The notes beneath the pieces were generated by a model that was not told the DNA's origin, ran no database searches, and was given only the letters and a program-made list of their open reading frames with translations. The translations under genes and the position numbers were made by a program. A stretch of 64,000 bases of DNA from Methylobacterium amylolyticum (GTDB lineage Bacteria; Pseudomonadota; Alphaproteobacteria; Rhizobiales; Beijerinckiaceae): NCBI RefSeq assembly GCF_030700245.1, contig NZ_JAUYZI010000035.1, forward strand, positions 1-64,000. The letters run 5' to 3'. Shown in pieces: positions 45,554 to 54,322 of this stretch (its first letter is position 1; each line of letters begins with the position of its first letter).

Positions 45554-48500
45554 GTGATATCGTCTTTCGCCGCACGGACGCTGAACGTCGGTCGGGCCGA
45601 TGAACGTCTCGGGATCCCGCAGCCGCGGCGGGGCCTCCGGACACGCCCGTGGCTGAAGCTGAGCTGCTCGCTGACCGCGCTGGCCGCGGCCCTGGGGCCG
45701 GCCGCCGCGCAGGGCATCGACGTCCCCCGCTCGCCCTCGACCCTCGGCCTGACGGCGGCGGACTTCGACACGCCCGAGTACCGGGCCGATTACGGCCTCG
45801 CGCAGATCAACGCGGCGACGGCCTACGCGCGCGGCTTCACCGGCCTCGGCGTGCTGGTCGCGGTCTACGATTCCGGCATCGACGCGAACAACCCCGAGTT
45901 CCGGGGCCGGATCTCGTCCGCCTCGGGCAACTTCTTCACGGGCGTGCGAGCCGGGGAACTGGCCCCGGGCTACGTCACCCCTGGCCCCGACTTCGACGAC
46001 GCGCACGGTACCCACGTCTCCGGGACGATCGGCGCCGCCCGCAACGGCGTCGGCATGATGGGCGTCGCCTACGAGAGCACCAACCTGACGCTCTACACGC
46101 TGGCTTCCGACCAGCTCAAAGTTGATCTCGGGGGACTCGACGACGCTGGGCCGGCGGCGATCGACCACGCCACGCGGCAGCGGGCCCAGGTCTTCAACGG
46201 AAGCTACGGACCGACCCTGTCGGCCCCGACCGACAGGAATGGCGCCAGGAACCCGACCTACCGGAGCCTCTCGCGGCAGGAATACGCGCTGTCCGACATG
46301 GACGAGTACAACGCGCTCAAGCGGGCGGCCGACAGCGGCATGCTCCTGGTCTTCGCCGCGGGCAACGACCGCCAGAGCCAGCCGGACGTCACGCAGAATC
46401 CGAGCGGCGCCGCCCTCTACCCGTACATCAAGCCCGCCAACGCCGGCAGCGGCGTCTACCAGTTCTACACGAACACGGGGAACAGCCCGGACATCGCGCC
46501 GACCGGTCCGGTCGATCAGAGCCGGATCGACTTCTCCGGGCTCGCGGGCTCGATCGTGTCGGTGGTGGCTGTCGATCGCAACAACCGGATCGCCGATTTC
46601 AGCAACTGGTGCGGCGTCACGGCGGCGTGGTGCATCGCGGCCCCCGGCGTCCAGATCGTCTCGACCGTGCAGGTCGGGAACGGCCCGGGCGGCTCGAACT
46701 ACGGGGTGATGAGCGGCACCTCGATGGCCGCCCCGCACGTCGCGGGCGCCGCGGCGGTGCTGATGCAGGCCTTCCCGTTCCTCACCGCCCCGCAGATCGC
46801 CCAGACGATGTTCACGACCGCCACGAATATCGGGCCGGCCGCGATCTACGGCTGGGGCCTGCTCAACCTCGGCAAGGCGATCGACGGGCCCGGACAGTTC
46901 ACCACCACCTGGACGGTGGACACCAAGGGCTACAACGGCCGCTTCGCCAACGACATCGGCGGAGCCGGCGGGCTGATCAAGACCGGAATCGGCACGCTGC
47001 AACTGTCCGGCACCAACAGCTACGGCGGCGGCACCGCGATCAACGGCGGCACCCTGGCGGTGTCGACTGACCGCAACCTCGGCGCGGCGAGCGGGGGGCT
47101 GGCCTTCGGCGGCGGCACGCTGGAGGTGCTGGCGGACGGCTTCAGCACCGCCCGGCCGATCACGCTCAACGGACCGGGCACCCTCCAAATCGACCTCGGC
47201 ACCGCGGCCTTCGCCGGCGCGGTGGCGGACGGGACCGGCCCCGGCTCGCTGACCAAGACGGGTCCCGGCACGGCGGTGCTGTCGGCCGTCAACACCTATA
47301 CCGGGGTGACCACGGTCGCGGCGGGTACGCTGGCGCTCCAGGGGGCCGGCTCGATCGCCGCCTCGCGGCTCGTCTCCGTGACCGGCACCTTCGACATCTC
47401 CGGGGTCGCGGGCGCGGGCACCAGCGTGACCACGCTCGCCGGGGCCGGCCAGGTCGCGCTCGGCGCCCGCACGCTGACCGTGTCCAACGGCTCGACGTCC
47501 TTCGACGGCACCCTCTTCGGCACGGGCGGGTTCACCCTCGCGGGCGGCCGGCTGGCGCTGACCGGGACCAGCACCTATTCCGGCGCGACGACGGTCACCG
47601 GCGGCTCGACCCTGGTGGCCTCCTCCACCGCCTCCCTCGGCGACGGCAGCACCACCAACGCCCTGGTGTTCGACCGCGGAACCCTGCTCGCCGCCGGCCG
47701 GATCGACTCGCCGGCGAGCCGGCCGGTGCAGATCGCGAGCGCGGGCACGATCGATACGGGCGGCAACAGCGTGTCGATCGCCGGCGCGCTGGGCGGGCCC
47801 GGCGCGCTCACCAAGGCCGGCGCCGGGACGCTGACGCTCTCGGGCACCGGCGCCCATGCCGGCGGGACCGCGGTCGCGGCCGGGACCCTGGCGCTGACCG
47901 CGACCGGCAGCCTGCTCGCGCCGGTGAGCGTGGCCGCGGCCGGCACCTTCGCCAATGCCGGCCTCGTCGCCGCCAGCGTGACCAACGCCGGCCTCACCAC
48001 GAACGCGGGCACGTTCGCGGGCGGCGTCGCCAACGCGGGGATCCTGTCCAATACCGGCGCGATCACCGGGGGACTGGCGAACGTCGGCCTCGCGTCGAAC
48101 ACCGGCACGATCGCCGGCGGCGTCACCAATGCGGGCGTGCTGGCCACGGCCGGGGCGATCACCGGGGGCTTGCGGAACACCGGCACGGTGGTGGCGAGCG
48201 CCGGCCGCATCGACGGGTCGGTCGTCAACGCGGCCGGCACCGTCGCCGTCGCGGGCGCGGTGGCGGGCGACGGCGGCTTCGCCAACGCGGCCGGCGCGAG
48301 CCTGAACGTCGCCTCCGGCGGCGCCTACGCCCTCGGTGGAACGCTCGACAGCGCGGGCACGGTGTCGGTCGCCCCGGGCGCCGCGCTGTCGGCCGCCGCG
48401 ATCGGCAATGCCGGCCTCCTCGTCAGCGACGGCGCGCTGAACGGGTCCGTCTCGAATACCGGGGTCGCGCGGCTGTCGGGCCTGCTCACCGGCGCGCTCG

Positions 48501-50497
48501 GCAACGCGGGCACCGCTCTGATCACCGGGCCGCTGGCCGGCGTCACCGCCCTGGTCAACGACGGGGCGTTCGACCTCGGCGGCGGCGCGCTGACGGCCGC
48601 GAGCCTGTCGGGGGGCGCAGGCGGCGCCATCGGCAACGGCCGCCTGACGGTGGGCAGCGCCGCCGCATCGACCTATGCCGGCGCCTTCGTCGACGGCGGC
48701 AGCGCCACCGGGCTCACCAAGGTCGGGAGCGGGACGCTGACGCTCACCGGCACCGGCCGCATCTCCGGCCCGACCGCGGTCGAGGCGGGCACGCTGTCGC
48801 TCAACGGCCTGTGGACCGCGCCGGTGACGGTCGCCGCGGCGGGGACGCTGCGCGGCATCGGCACCGTCGCGGCGCCGATCCTGGTGGCGGGCGCCCTGCG
48901 GCCGGGCAACTCGCCCGGCACGCTGACGGTGGCCGGGCCGGTGACCTTCGCGCCCGGCAGCACCCTCGGCCTCGACATCGACGGCACCGGCACCGGCACC
49001 GGGGCGGGCAGCTACGCCCGGCTGCTGGCGGTGGGACCGACCGGCGCGGTCGCGGCCGGCGGCACCCTCGCCCCGGCCCTGCGCGGCATCGCCGGCAGCG
49101 CCACCAACGGGTTCACGCCCGCGCTCGGCCAGCGCTTCAACGTGCTGGTCGCCCAGGCCGGGCTCGGCGGATCGTTCGCGGGCCTCGCCCAGCCCGCCGC
49201 CGGCCTGCCGGCCGCGACGCGCTTCGACGCGCTCTACGCCGCCGACGGCCTCGATCTCGTGGTCACGCCCGCCGCCTACGGCAACCTCGCCGCGGTCGGC
49301 CTGCCCCAGAGCGGCAACGCCCGCGCGGTCGGCGCGGCGGTGGACCTCGCCCGCCCGGCGGCGGGCACCCGGCCGGACGCGGCCCGCGCGCGGGTCTACG
49401 ACGCCCTCTACACCGCGCCCCCCGCCTTCCTCGGAGCCGGCCTCGCGAGCCTGTCCGGCCAGACCTACGGCGACGCGGTGATGGCCGACCTCGCCGCCCG
49501 CCGACTCGTGGCCGACACGATCGACCGGCACCTCACCGGCGGCGGCGGTGCGATGGTGGGCCTGAGCGCCGGCGATCCCGGAATCGGGCCCAACCGGACG
49601 GCGATCGAGCTGCGCGCCCGGCCCGGTGCGGCCCCGTCCGCCCCCGCCCTCGCGATCGGCGAGGGTCGGATCTGGGCGGACGCCCTGTACGGCCGCGGCG
49701 ACCGCGCCGGCGACCGGGCGGCCGCGGGGGCGGGCTTCGATGCCGGCGGCCTGCTGCTCGGCGTCGACCGCTCGGTCGGACCGAGCACCCTCGTGGGCGC
49801 GGCGTTCAGCTACCTGCGCACGGACGGGTCGTCGCGCGGCACGGGCGGCAGCTTCGGGCTCGGGCGCTTCGCCGCGGACAGCTACGGCGGTACGCTCTAC
49901 GCCAGCACCCGCCTCGGCGACGTCGTCCTGCGCGGGCAGGCGGGCGGGTCCTACGTCGACGCGCGCATCGACCGCACCGTCGCCCTCGGAGGATCGCCGG
50001 CGCGGGCGAGCGGCGCTCCGACGGGCGGCGATCTCGGCGTGTCCGGGTTCGCGGGCTACGCGCTCCGCACGGGGCTGCCGGTCGACGTCATCCCGGAGGT
50101 CGGGTTCAGCTACGACCGGCTGATCCGGCGGCGCGCCGACGAGCGCAACAGCCTCGTCGCTCAGTCCTTCGCCACAGCCGACCTCGACGCGGCGCGGACG
50201 CTCGTGGGCGGTCGCGTCGCCGGCCTCGGCGCGTTCGGCGTGGACGGCCTGCGCGTCGACGCCCGCGCCTACTGGGCCCACGAGCTGGCCGACACCGCCG
50301 CCGTGGTGCGTTCCGCCCTGTTCGGCGCGCCGTTCGCGTCCCGGACGAGCGCGCTCGCCCGGGACGGGGCCGTCATCGGCCTGAACGTCGGCGGCGCGGT
50401 CGCGGCGGGGACGTATCTCTCGCTCGCCTACTCGGCCGAGCTGCGCCCGGGCGCCACGGCCCAGATCATCTCGGCAGGCCTTCAGGCCGCGTGGTGA
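45554..50497 (+). CDS. Subtilisin-type serine protease autotransporter
   Basis: The 1647-aa type Va secreted protein starts with an extended basic N-region and signal (to about GPAAAQ). The S8 protease domain has catalytic Asp106 (AVYDSGID), His151 (DAHGTHVSGTIG) and Ser390 (GTSMAAPHVAGAAAV). The passenger stem has several PATR-like units (e.g. GALTKAGAGTLTLSGTG, TAVAAGTLALT) and a Gly/Asn/Ala repeat zone. The last 300 or so residues form the outer-membrane barrel, ending ISAGLQAAW. The triad is intact, so an active surface or released protease is expected. GTG start; other-strand frames here are shadows. Confidence 0.94.
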   Translation: MISSFAARTLNVGRADERLGIPQPRRGLRTRPWLKLSCSLTALAAALGPAAAQGIDVPRSPSTLGLTAADFDTPEYRADYGLAQINAATAYARGFTGLGVLVAVYDSGIDANNPEFRGRISSASGNFFTGVRAGELAPGYVTPGPDFDDAHGTHVSGTIGAARNGVGMMGVAYESTNLTLYTLASDQLKVDLGGLDDAGPAAIDHATRQRAQVFNGSYGPTLSAPTDRNGARNPTYRSLSRQEYALSDMDEYNALKRAADSGMLLVFAAGNDRQSQPDVTQNPSGAALYPYIKPANAGSGVYQFYTNTGNSPDIAPTGPVDQSRIDFSGLAGSIVSVVAVDRNNRIADFSNWCGVTAAWCIAAPGVQIVSTVQVGNGPGGSNYGVMSGTSMAAPHVAGAAAVLMQAFPFLTAPQIAQTMFTTATNIGPAAIYGWGLLNLGKAIDGPGQFTTTWTVDTKGYNGRFANDIGGAGGLIKTGIGTLQLSGTNSYGGGTAINGGTLAVSTDRNLGAASGGLAFGGGTLEVLADGFSTARPITLNGPGTLQIDLGTAAFAGAVADGTGPGSLTKTGPGTAVLSAVNTYTGVTTVAAGTLALQGAGSIAASRLVSVTGTFDISGVAGAGTSVTTLAGAGQVALGARTLTVSNGSTSFDGTLFGTGGFTLAGGRLALTGTSTYSGATTVTGGSTLVASSTASLGDGSTTNALVFDRGTLLAAGRIDSPASRPVQIASAGTIDTGGNSVSIAGALGGPGALTKAGAGTLTLSGTGAHAGGTAVAAGTLALTATGSLLAPVSVAAAGTFANAGLVAASVTNAGLTTNAGTFAGGVANAGILSNTGAITGGLANVGLASNTGTIAGGVTNAGVLATAGAITGGLRNTGTVVASAGRIDGSVVNAAGTVAVAGAVAGDGGFANAAGASLNVASGGAYALGGTLDSAGTVSVAPGAALSAAAIGNAGLLVSDGALNGSVSNTGVARLSGLLTGALGNAGTALITGPLAGVTALVNDGAFDLGGGALTAASLSGGAGGAIGNGRLTVGSAAASTYAGAFVDGGSATGLTKVGSGTLTLTGTGRISGPTAVEAGTLSLNGLWTAPVTVAAAGTLRGIGTVAAPILVAGALRPGNSPGTLTVAGPVTFAPGSTLGLDIDGTGTGTGAGSYARLLAVGPTGAVAAGGTLAPALRGIAGSATNGFTPALGQRFNVLVAQAGLGGSFAGLAQPAAGLPAATRFDALYAADGLDLVVTPAAYGNLAAVGLPQSGNARAVGAAVDLARPAAGTRPDAARARVYDALYTAPPAFLGAGLASLSGQTYGDAVMADLAARRLVADTIDRHLTGGGGAMVGLSAGDPGIGPNRTAIELRARPGAAPSAPALAIGEGRIWADALYGRGDRAGDRAAAGAGFDAGGLLLGVDRSVGPSTLVGAAFSYLRTDGSSRGTGGSFGLGRFAADSYGGTLYASTRLGDVVLRGQAGGSYVDARIDRTVALGGSPARASGAPTGGDLGVSGFAGYALRTGLPVDVIPEVGFSYDRLIRRRADERNSLVAQSFATADLDAARTLVGGRVAGLGAFGVDGLRVDARAYWAHELADTAAVVRSALFGAPFASRTSALARDGAVIGLNVGGAVAAGTYLSLAYSAELRPGATAQIISAGLQAAW

Positions 50498-50549
50498 GGG
50501 GCGTGCGGCCGCCGGTCGGCGCGGTCGCCCCGTCGTGCCGGACCCGCGT

Positions 50550-50743
50550 GCGCCGGAGCGAACAGCACCGGCGCGATCGAGAGCGATCCGATCGTCCCGC
50601 GCGTCCGGACGATCGCGGCGATCCGCGCGACGCTAGAGGGCGAGGGCGTGCGCGTCGTCGGCAACGAGCGGGAGGGCTACGGAGTCCTGCTTCGCCCGCG
50701 CCCGGAAGCCCCGCGCCCGGACGGGGGGAGCCGCGTCGGCTGA
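50550..50743 (+). pseudogene. Remnant of a small XRE-type helix-turn-helix regulator
   Basis: One frame reads RVRTIAAIRATLEGEGVRVV then NEREGYGVLLRPRP, the usual C-terminal end of small XRE regulators (TLAAIRAALEAAGVEFI...GGGPGVRLR). The HTH upstream is missing or degraded and no start codon with a ribosome-binding site exists. It lies directly after the autotransporter stop. Confidence 0.45.
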
Positions 50744-50830
50744 CGCGTCCGCACGGCGCCTCGCGCTGCGTCGCGCCTCCGGCAAGGCGGCGCGACAGGA
50801 ACCGCGATCCGTCCGTCCTCGGACGGCAGA

Positions 50831-51817
50831 TCAGATGCTCCAGACGCTGTCGAGCAGGTTGATCCAGTTGCGCCCCAGCACGTTCTCGATCTTCCGGTCG
50901 CTCCAGCCGGCACGCCCCATCGCGTCCGCGATGTTGGGGAAGTCGCTGATCTTCTGGAAGCCCGCCGGGTTCACCACGGCACCGAAATCCGTCAGCCGGC
51001 GGCCGAATCCCTTGTCGTGCGTGATCCAGTCGAAGAACGCCTGATCGTAGCCTTGCGTGAAATCGGTGCCGATGCCGACGGAATCCTCGCCGACCAGGTT
51101 GATGACGTAGTCCATGGCGGACACGTAATCGTCGATGGTCGAGTCGACGCCCTTCTGCAGGAAGGGCGGGAACATGGTCACGCCGACGAAGCCGCCCTTG
51201 TCGACGATGTAGCGCAGCTCGTCGTCGGACTTGTTGCGGGGGTGCGTCTTCAGGCCGGACGGCAGGCAGTGCGAGTAGGCGACGGGCTTCGTCGAGGTGT
51301 CGATCACGTCGCGCGAGGTCTTCGGGCCGACATGGCTGAGATCGCACAGCATGCCGACGCGGTTCATCTCCAGCACGACCTCGCGGCCGAAGTCGGACAG
51401 GCCGCTGTCGCGGCTCTCGTAGCACCCGCTCCCGACCCAGTTCTGCGTGTTGTAGGTCAACTGGACGATGCCCACGCCGAGCTTCTTCAGGATCTCGACG
51501 TACCCGATCCGGTCCTCGAACGCCGACGTGTTCTGCATGCCCAGGATCACGGCGGTCCTGCCCGCCTCCTTGGCGGCCCGGATGTCGGCGACGGACTCGG
51601 CGCGGACGATGTAGTGGGAGAACTCCCGGAACCACCCGTTCCACGCGGACAGGTTGCGGACGGTCTCCTCGAAATTCTCCCAGACGCTGCACGTGCAGTT
51701 CGCCGCGCTCAGGCCGGCTTCGGACATCTCCCGGAAGACGTCCTCGCCCCATTTCGAGATGATGAGGCCGTCGACGACGATGGACTTGGAGTAGAGCTCG
51801 TGCCGCTCGTGCGCCAT
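50831..51817 (-). CDS. M19-family (renal-type) dipeptidase
   Basis: The 328-aa metallopeptidase has the family opening IVVDGLIISKW, QNTSAFED, CDLSHVGPKTSRDVID, PVAYSHCLP and VGIGTDFTQGYD. Metal ligands His, Asp, Glu and two His are expected in these segments. A homologue lies beside DUF5943 and sarcosine/dimethylglycine genes in the Pseudomonas aeruginosa betaine cluster (PA5396-PA5397, recalled), matching this context. The cellular substrate is unproven. Confidence 0.9.
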   Translation of the reverse strand: MAHERHELYSKSIVVDGLIISKWGEDVFREMSEAGLSAANCTCSVWENFEETVRNLSAWNGWFREFSHYIVRAESVADIRAAKEAGRTAVILGMQNTSAFEDRIGYVEILKKLGVGIVQLTYNTQNWVGSGCYESRDSGLSDFGREVVLEMNRVGMLCDLSHVGPKTSRDVIDTSTKPVAYSHCLPSGLKTHPRNKSDDELRYIVDKGGFVGVTMFPPFLQKGVDSTIDDYVSAMDYVINLVGEDSVGIGTDFTQGYDQAFFDWITHDKGFGRRLTDFGAVVNPAGFQKISDFPNIADAMGRAGWSDRKIENVLGRNWINLLDSVWSI

Positions 51818-51888
51818 GGCAGGGTATCCGCTGTGTTCGATGGGGGCGAGGTGGGAGGATGCCTCGATCGGCCGTGGTGGGTCGGGGT

Positions 51889-52416
51889 TCAGGGGTTCAG
51901 GCTCGCTTCGAAGCGGCAGGCGGCGTCGCCCAGCGCCTGGCACTGCACTTCCCGGCACGTGATCGACGAGAATCCCAGGCCCTTGTCTTCGGCGAGATAG
52001 GTGAGGCCGCCGACGATGAACCCCTCGAACATGTAGCAGACGGGGTGCTCCGCTTCCGCCGACCGGCCGAGGACGTAGATCGAGTTCACGAGCCGGATCG
52101 TCGCCGTGCCGCGCGCGAACGCCGCGTCCTCCAGCGTGAACTGACCCCAGCCCCGGGTCGACAGCCGCGCGAGGTAGTGCTCGAAGACCGCGACGCCGTC
52201 CAACCCGCGCGCCGCGGCCTGCTGCTTGCACCAGAAATAGGCCGAGCCCGCGCCGGACTCGGTCAGCACGTCCCTGTAGCGCTCGCGGCCGAGCGCCCGC
52301 TCGACCGAGTCGTGGATCCCGAGCATGAAATGCCGGGGGATGTAGACCATCGGCAGGCCGTCCGTCGTCCAGACGCCGGTGCCGTCGTCGACCTCTATGT
52401 CTACGGCGGGTCTCAT
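51889..52416 (-). CDS. V4R-domain protein (DUF5943-like)
   Basis: The 175-aa protein has a 4-vinyl-reductase-type (V4R) small-molecule-binding domain near its C-terminus, ending CREVQCQALGDAACRFEASL. Its N-terminal region (VDIEVDDGTGVWTTDGLPMVYIPRHF) fits the DUF5943 proteins next to M19 dipeptidases in betaine clusters. The biochemical role is unknown. It starts upstream of the dipeptidase on the same strand. Confidence 0.8.
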   Translation of the reverse strand: MRPAVDIEVDDGTGVWTTDGLPMVYIPRHFMLGIHDSVERALGRERYRDVLTESGAGSAYFWCKQQAAARGLDGVAVFEHYLARLSTRGWGQFTLEDAAFARGTATIRLVNSIYVLGRSAEAEHPVCYMFEGFIVGGLTYLAEDKGLGFSSITCREVQCQALGDAACRFEASLNP

Positions 52417-52542
52417 CGCCTTCCTCCGCTTGGGTATCGTCGATTCATCACAGGCCGCGACGGACGGGGGGCCGCCTCCGGGCGTCGCGGGCGACTTCGG
52501 CATGGCACGGGCGATCGCGCGACCGCCCGCGCCATGCCCCGC

Positions 52543-53886
52543 TCACGTGAGGGCCGGGTTCACCGCGGCCGCGTCGATGCGGTCCCCGAGCGTGTCGTCG
52601 GACAGCGACTTCCGGTAGGTCTCCGGAAGCGCGAGGCCGCCCGCCATCGCCAGCAGCGCGATCCCCATCAGGTAGAAGGCCGGGGTGAGGGTGCTGCCGG
52701 TGGTGGAGATCAGCCACGTGGCCATCAGCGGCGCGGTGCCGCCGAACACCGTGTAGGACACATTGTAGGTGAACGCCGACGCGGTGTAGCGATTGCGCGT
52801 CGAGAACGTCTCGGACAGGAGCGCCGCCGTCACGACGTTGCAGACGAGCGCCCCGATCGCCAGCAGCAGCACGCCGCCGATCGCGTTCACCAGCGATCCC
52901 GAACTCGCCAGCCAGAACGCCGGCAGCACGGCGACCAGCGTCCACACGCAGACGGACGCGATCGTCTTCCGCCGGCCGACCCGGTCGGTGAAGAGGCCGG
53001 CGACCGGGCAGGCGGCGGCGGAGAACAGGAGCGCCACGGTCGAGACCAGGAGCGCCTGCGGACGGCTCAGGCCGCCCGCGACCTGGAGGAACGTCGCGAA
53101 ATACGTGGTGAAGGTGTAGAACGAGAGCGCGGTGAGCGAGATGAACGCCCCGAGCCGGCACATCGCGTAACCCTGGGTGCGCAAGGTCTCGGACAGCGGC
53201 GAGTGTGCGTGGTTCGCCGCCTCGGCCGCGATCGCCTGGAAGGCCGGCGTCTCGTCCATCCGCCACCGCAGGTACAGCCCGACGACCCCCAGCGGGGCGG
53301 CGATCAGGAACGGCACGCGCCAGCCCCAGCTCCCCATGGCCTCGGCGGACAGGGCGTTCTCCAGCGCGAACGCGATCAGCGCGGCGGCGGCGAAGGCCGT
53401 GAACGTGGAGACCGGGATGAAGCTGCCGTACCACCCGCGCCGGTGGCGGGGCGCGTGCTCCATCACGTAGGCGATCGAGCCCGCATACTCGCCGCCCGCC
53501 GAGAAGCCCTGGATGCAGCGCAGCAGGGTCAGCAGGATCGGCGCCAGGATCCCGATGCTCCCGTAGGTCGGCAGCAGGCCGATCAGCGTCGTGGCGGACG
53601 CCATGAGCAGGATCGTGACCGAGAGGATCGTCTTGCGCCCGATCTTGTCGCCCAGAACGCCGAAGAAGATCCCGCCCAGGGGGCGCATCGCGAACGCGAC
53701 GGCGAACACGCCGAACGTCTTCAGCAGCGAGAGACTGACGTCGGTGCCGGGAAAGAACTGATTGGCGATCGCGGTTGCCAGGAAGCCGTAGACGGCGAAA
53801 TCGAACCACTCGACGAAATTGCCCAGCGCCGCCGCGCTGATGACCTTCCGCAGCCGCTGGGGCGTAACCTCGGTCACATCCTGCAT
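52543..53886 (-). CDS. MHS-family MFS transporter (ProP-like)
   Basis: The 447-aa, 12-TM H+ symporter is of the metabolite:H+ symporter group. Signs are NFVEWFDFAVYGFLA in TM1, the loop motifs GDKIGRK and DRVGRR, and RCIQGFSAGGEYAG. The ATG at 53886 follows GAGGAGG. In this cluster it probably imports betaine, proline, sarcosine or a related osmolyte (inference). It is transcribed with the V4R and dipeptidase genes. Confidence 0.9.
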   Translation of the reverse strand: MQDVTEVTPQRLRKVISAAALGNFVEWFDFAVYGFLATAIANQFFPGTDVSLSLLKTFGVFAVAFAMRPLGGIFFGVLGDKIGRKTILSVTILLMASATTLIGLLPTYGSIGILAPILLTLLRCIQGFSAGGEYAGSIAYVMEHAPRHRRGWYGSFIPVSTFTAFAAAALIAFALENALSAEAMGSWGWRVPFLIAAPLGVVGLYLRWRMDETPAFQAIAAEAANHAHSPLSETLRTQGYAMCRLGAFISLTALSFYTFTTYFATFLQVAGGLSRPQALLVSTVALLFSAAACPVAGLFTDRVGRRKTIASVCVWTLVAVLPAFWLASSGSLVNAIGGVLLLAIGALVCNVVTAALLSETFSTRNRYTASAFTYNVSYTVFGGTAPLMATWLISTTGSTLTPAFYLMGIALLAMAGGLALPETYRKSLSDDTLGDRIDAAAVNPALT

Positions 53887-54153
53887 CGCTCGCTCCTCCT
53901 CTGCCGTCGGGTTGCGCACGCACGACCGTGCGAACACAGTGAATCTGCGCTGATACGGCGGGCAATGTCCCGATTTTTGTATTTTTTTTAGCCTGGAGGC
54001 TTATGTTTTAGATTTTACGTCGATTTTAATCGTCACGGTCGCCGAAAGATGCTTGTGTTCGCGACCGCGGTTCCGCAAGCACGTCCCGTGCCGCGAGCTT
54101 GATCTGTCGAGCGATAGAAGAAACCGAAGGTTCTCCTCCGCTGACCGGGTTCG

Positions 54154-54230
54154 AGATGCGAAGACGCACGCCCTCTGCGGTGCCTCGCATCTGTCGGAGG
54201 CGCTCGCCCGTTCTCGGGCTCGACGCCTCC
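54154..54230. ncRNA. Two adjacent nested hairpins of unknown function
   Basis: Hairpin 1 pairs AGATGCGA (54154-54161) with TCGCATCT (54185-54192), with an inner GCAC/GTGC stem. Hairpin 2 pairs GGAGGCG (54196-54202) with CGCCTCC (54224-54230) and inside it GCCCG (54206-54210) with CGGGC (54215-54219) on a TTCT loop. No known riboswitch motif was recognised and transcription is not shown. Confidence 0.35.
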
Positions 54231-54271
54231 CACGACTCGGGAGCATGGGTGGTCGGGGCGCGATTGTGAAA

Positions 54272-54294
54272 TATCAAATGGGGCTTTATTGATA
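54272..54294. promoter_or_regulatory. LysR-type operator (T-N11-A box)
   Basis: TATCAA and TTGATA are perfect inverted halves separated by 11 bases, the standard LysR-regulator recognition form. The box is 28 bases before the LysR start and may also serve the divergent MFS operon. Confidence 0.7.
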
Positions 54295-54322
54295 GCTCTT
54301 GGTTATCGAAGTGCGGGCGCGC

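Larger units (their letters stand above)
53887..54322. other. Structured intergenic region, MFS and LysR genes
   Basis: The 436 bases between divergent genes contain an AT-rich tract (53970-54040), two compact nested hairpins (54154-54192 and 54196-54230) and a LysR box at 54272. No coding frame is convincing. If transcribed with the MFS gene this would be a long structured leader. Confidence 0.5.

Noticed and set aside
45518..50281. A 1587-codon open frame opposite the autotransporter
   Set aside because: Arg/Gly/Ala-rich low-complexity shadow; the plus-strand subtilase is unmistakable.
53960..53995. Possible terminator GGGC/TCCC followed by T-rich stretch on the plus strand
   Set aside because: Stem is only four pairs and no plus-strand gene lies upstream; it is in the MFS upstream region.
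54140..54165. tRNA T-loop-like GGTTCGAG
   Set aside because: No acceptor or anticodon arms can be formed around it.
54000..54240. Glycine or SAM riboswitch upstream of the betaine transporter
   Set aside because: None of the conserved core strings of these riboswitches is present on either strand.
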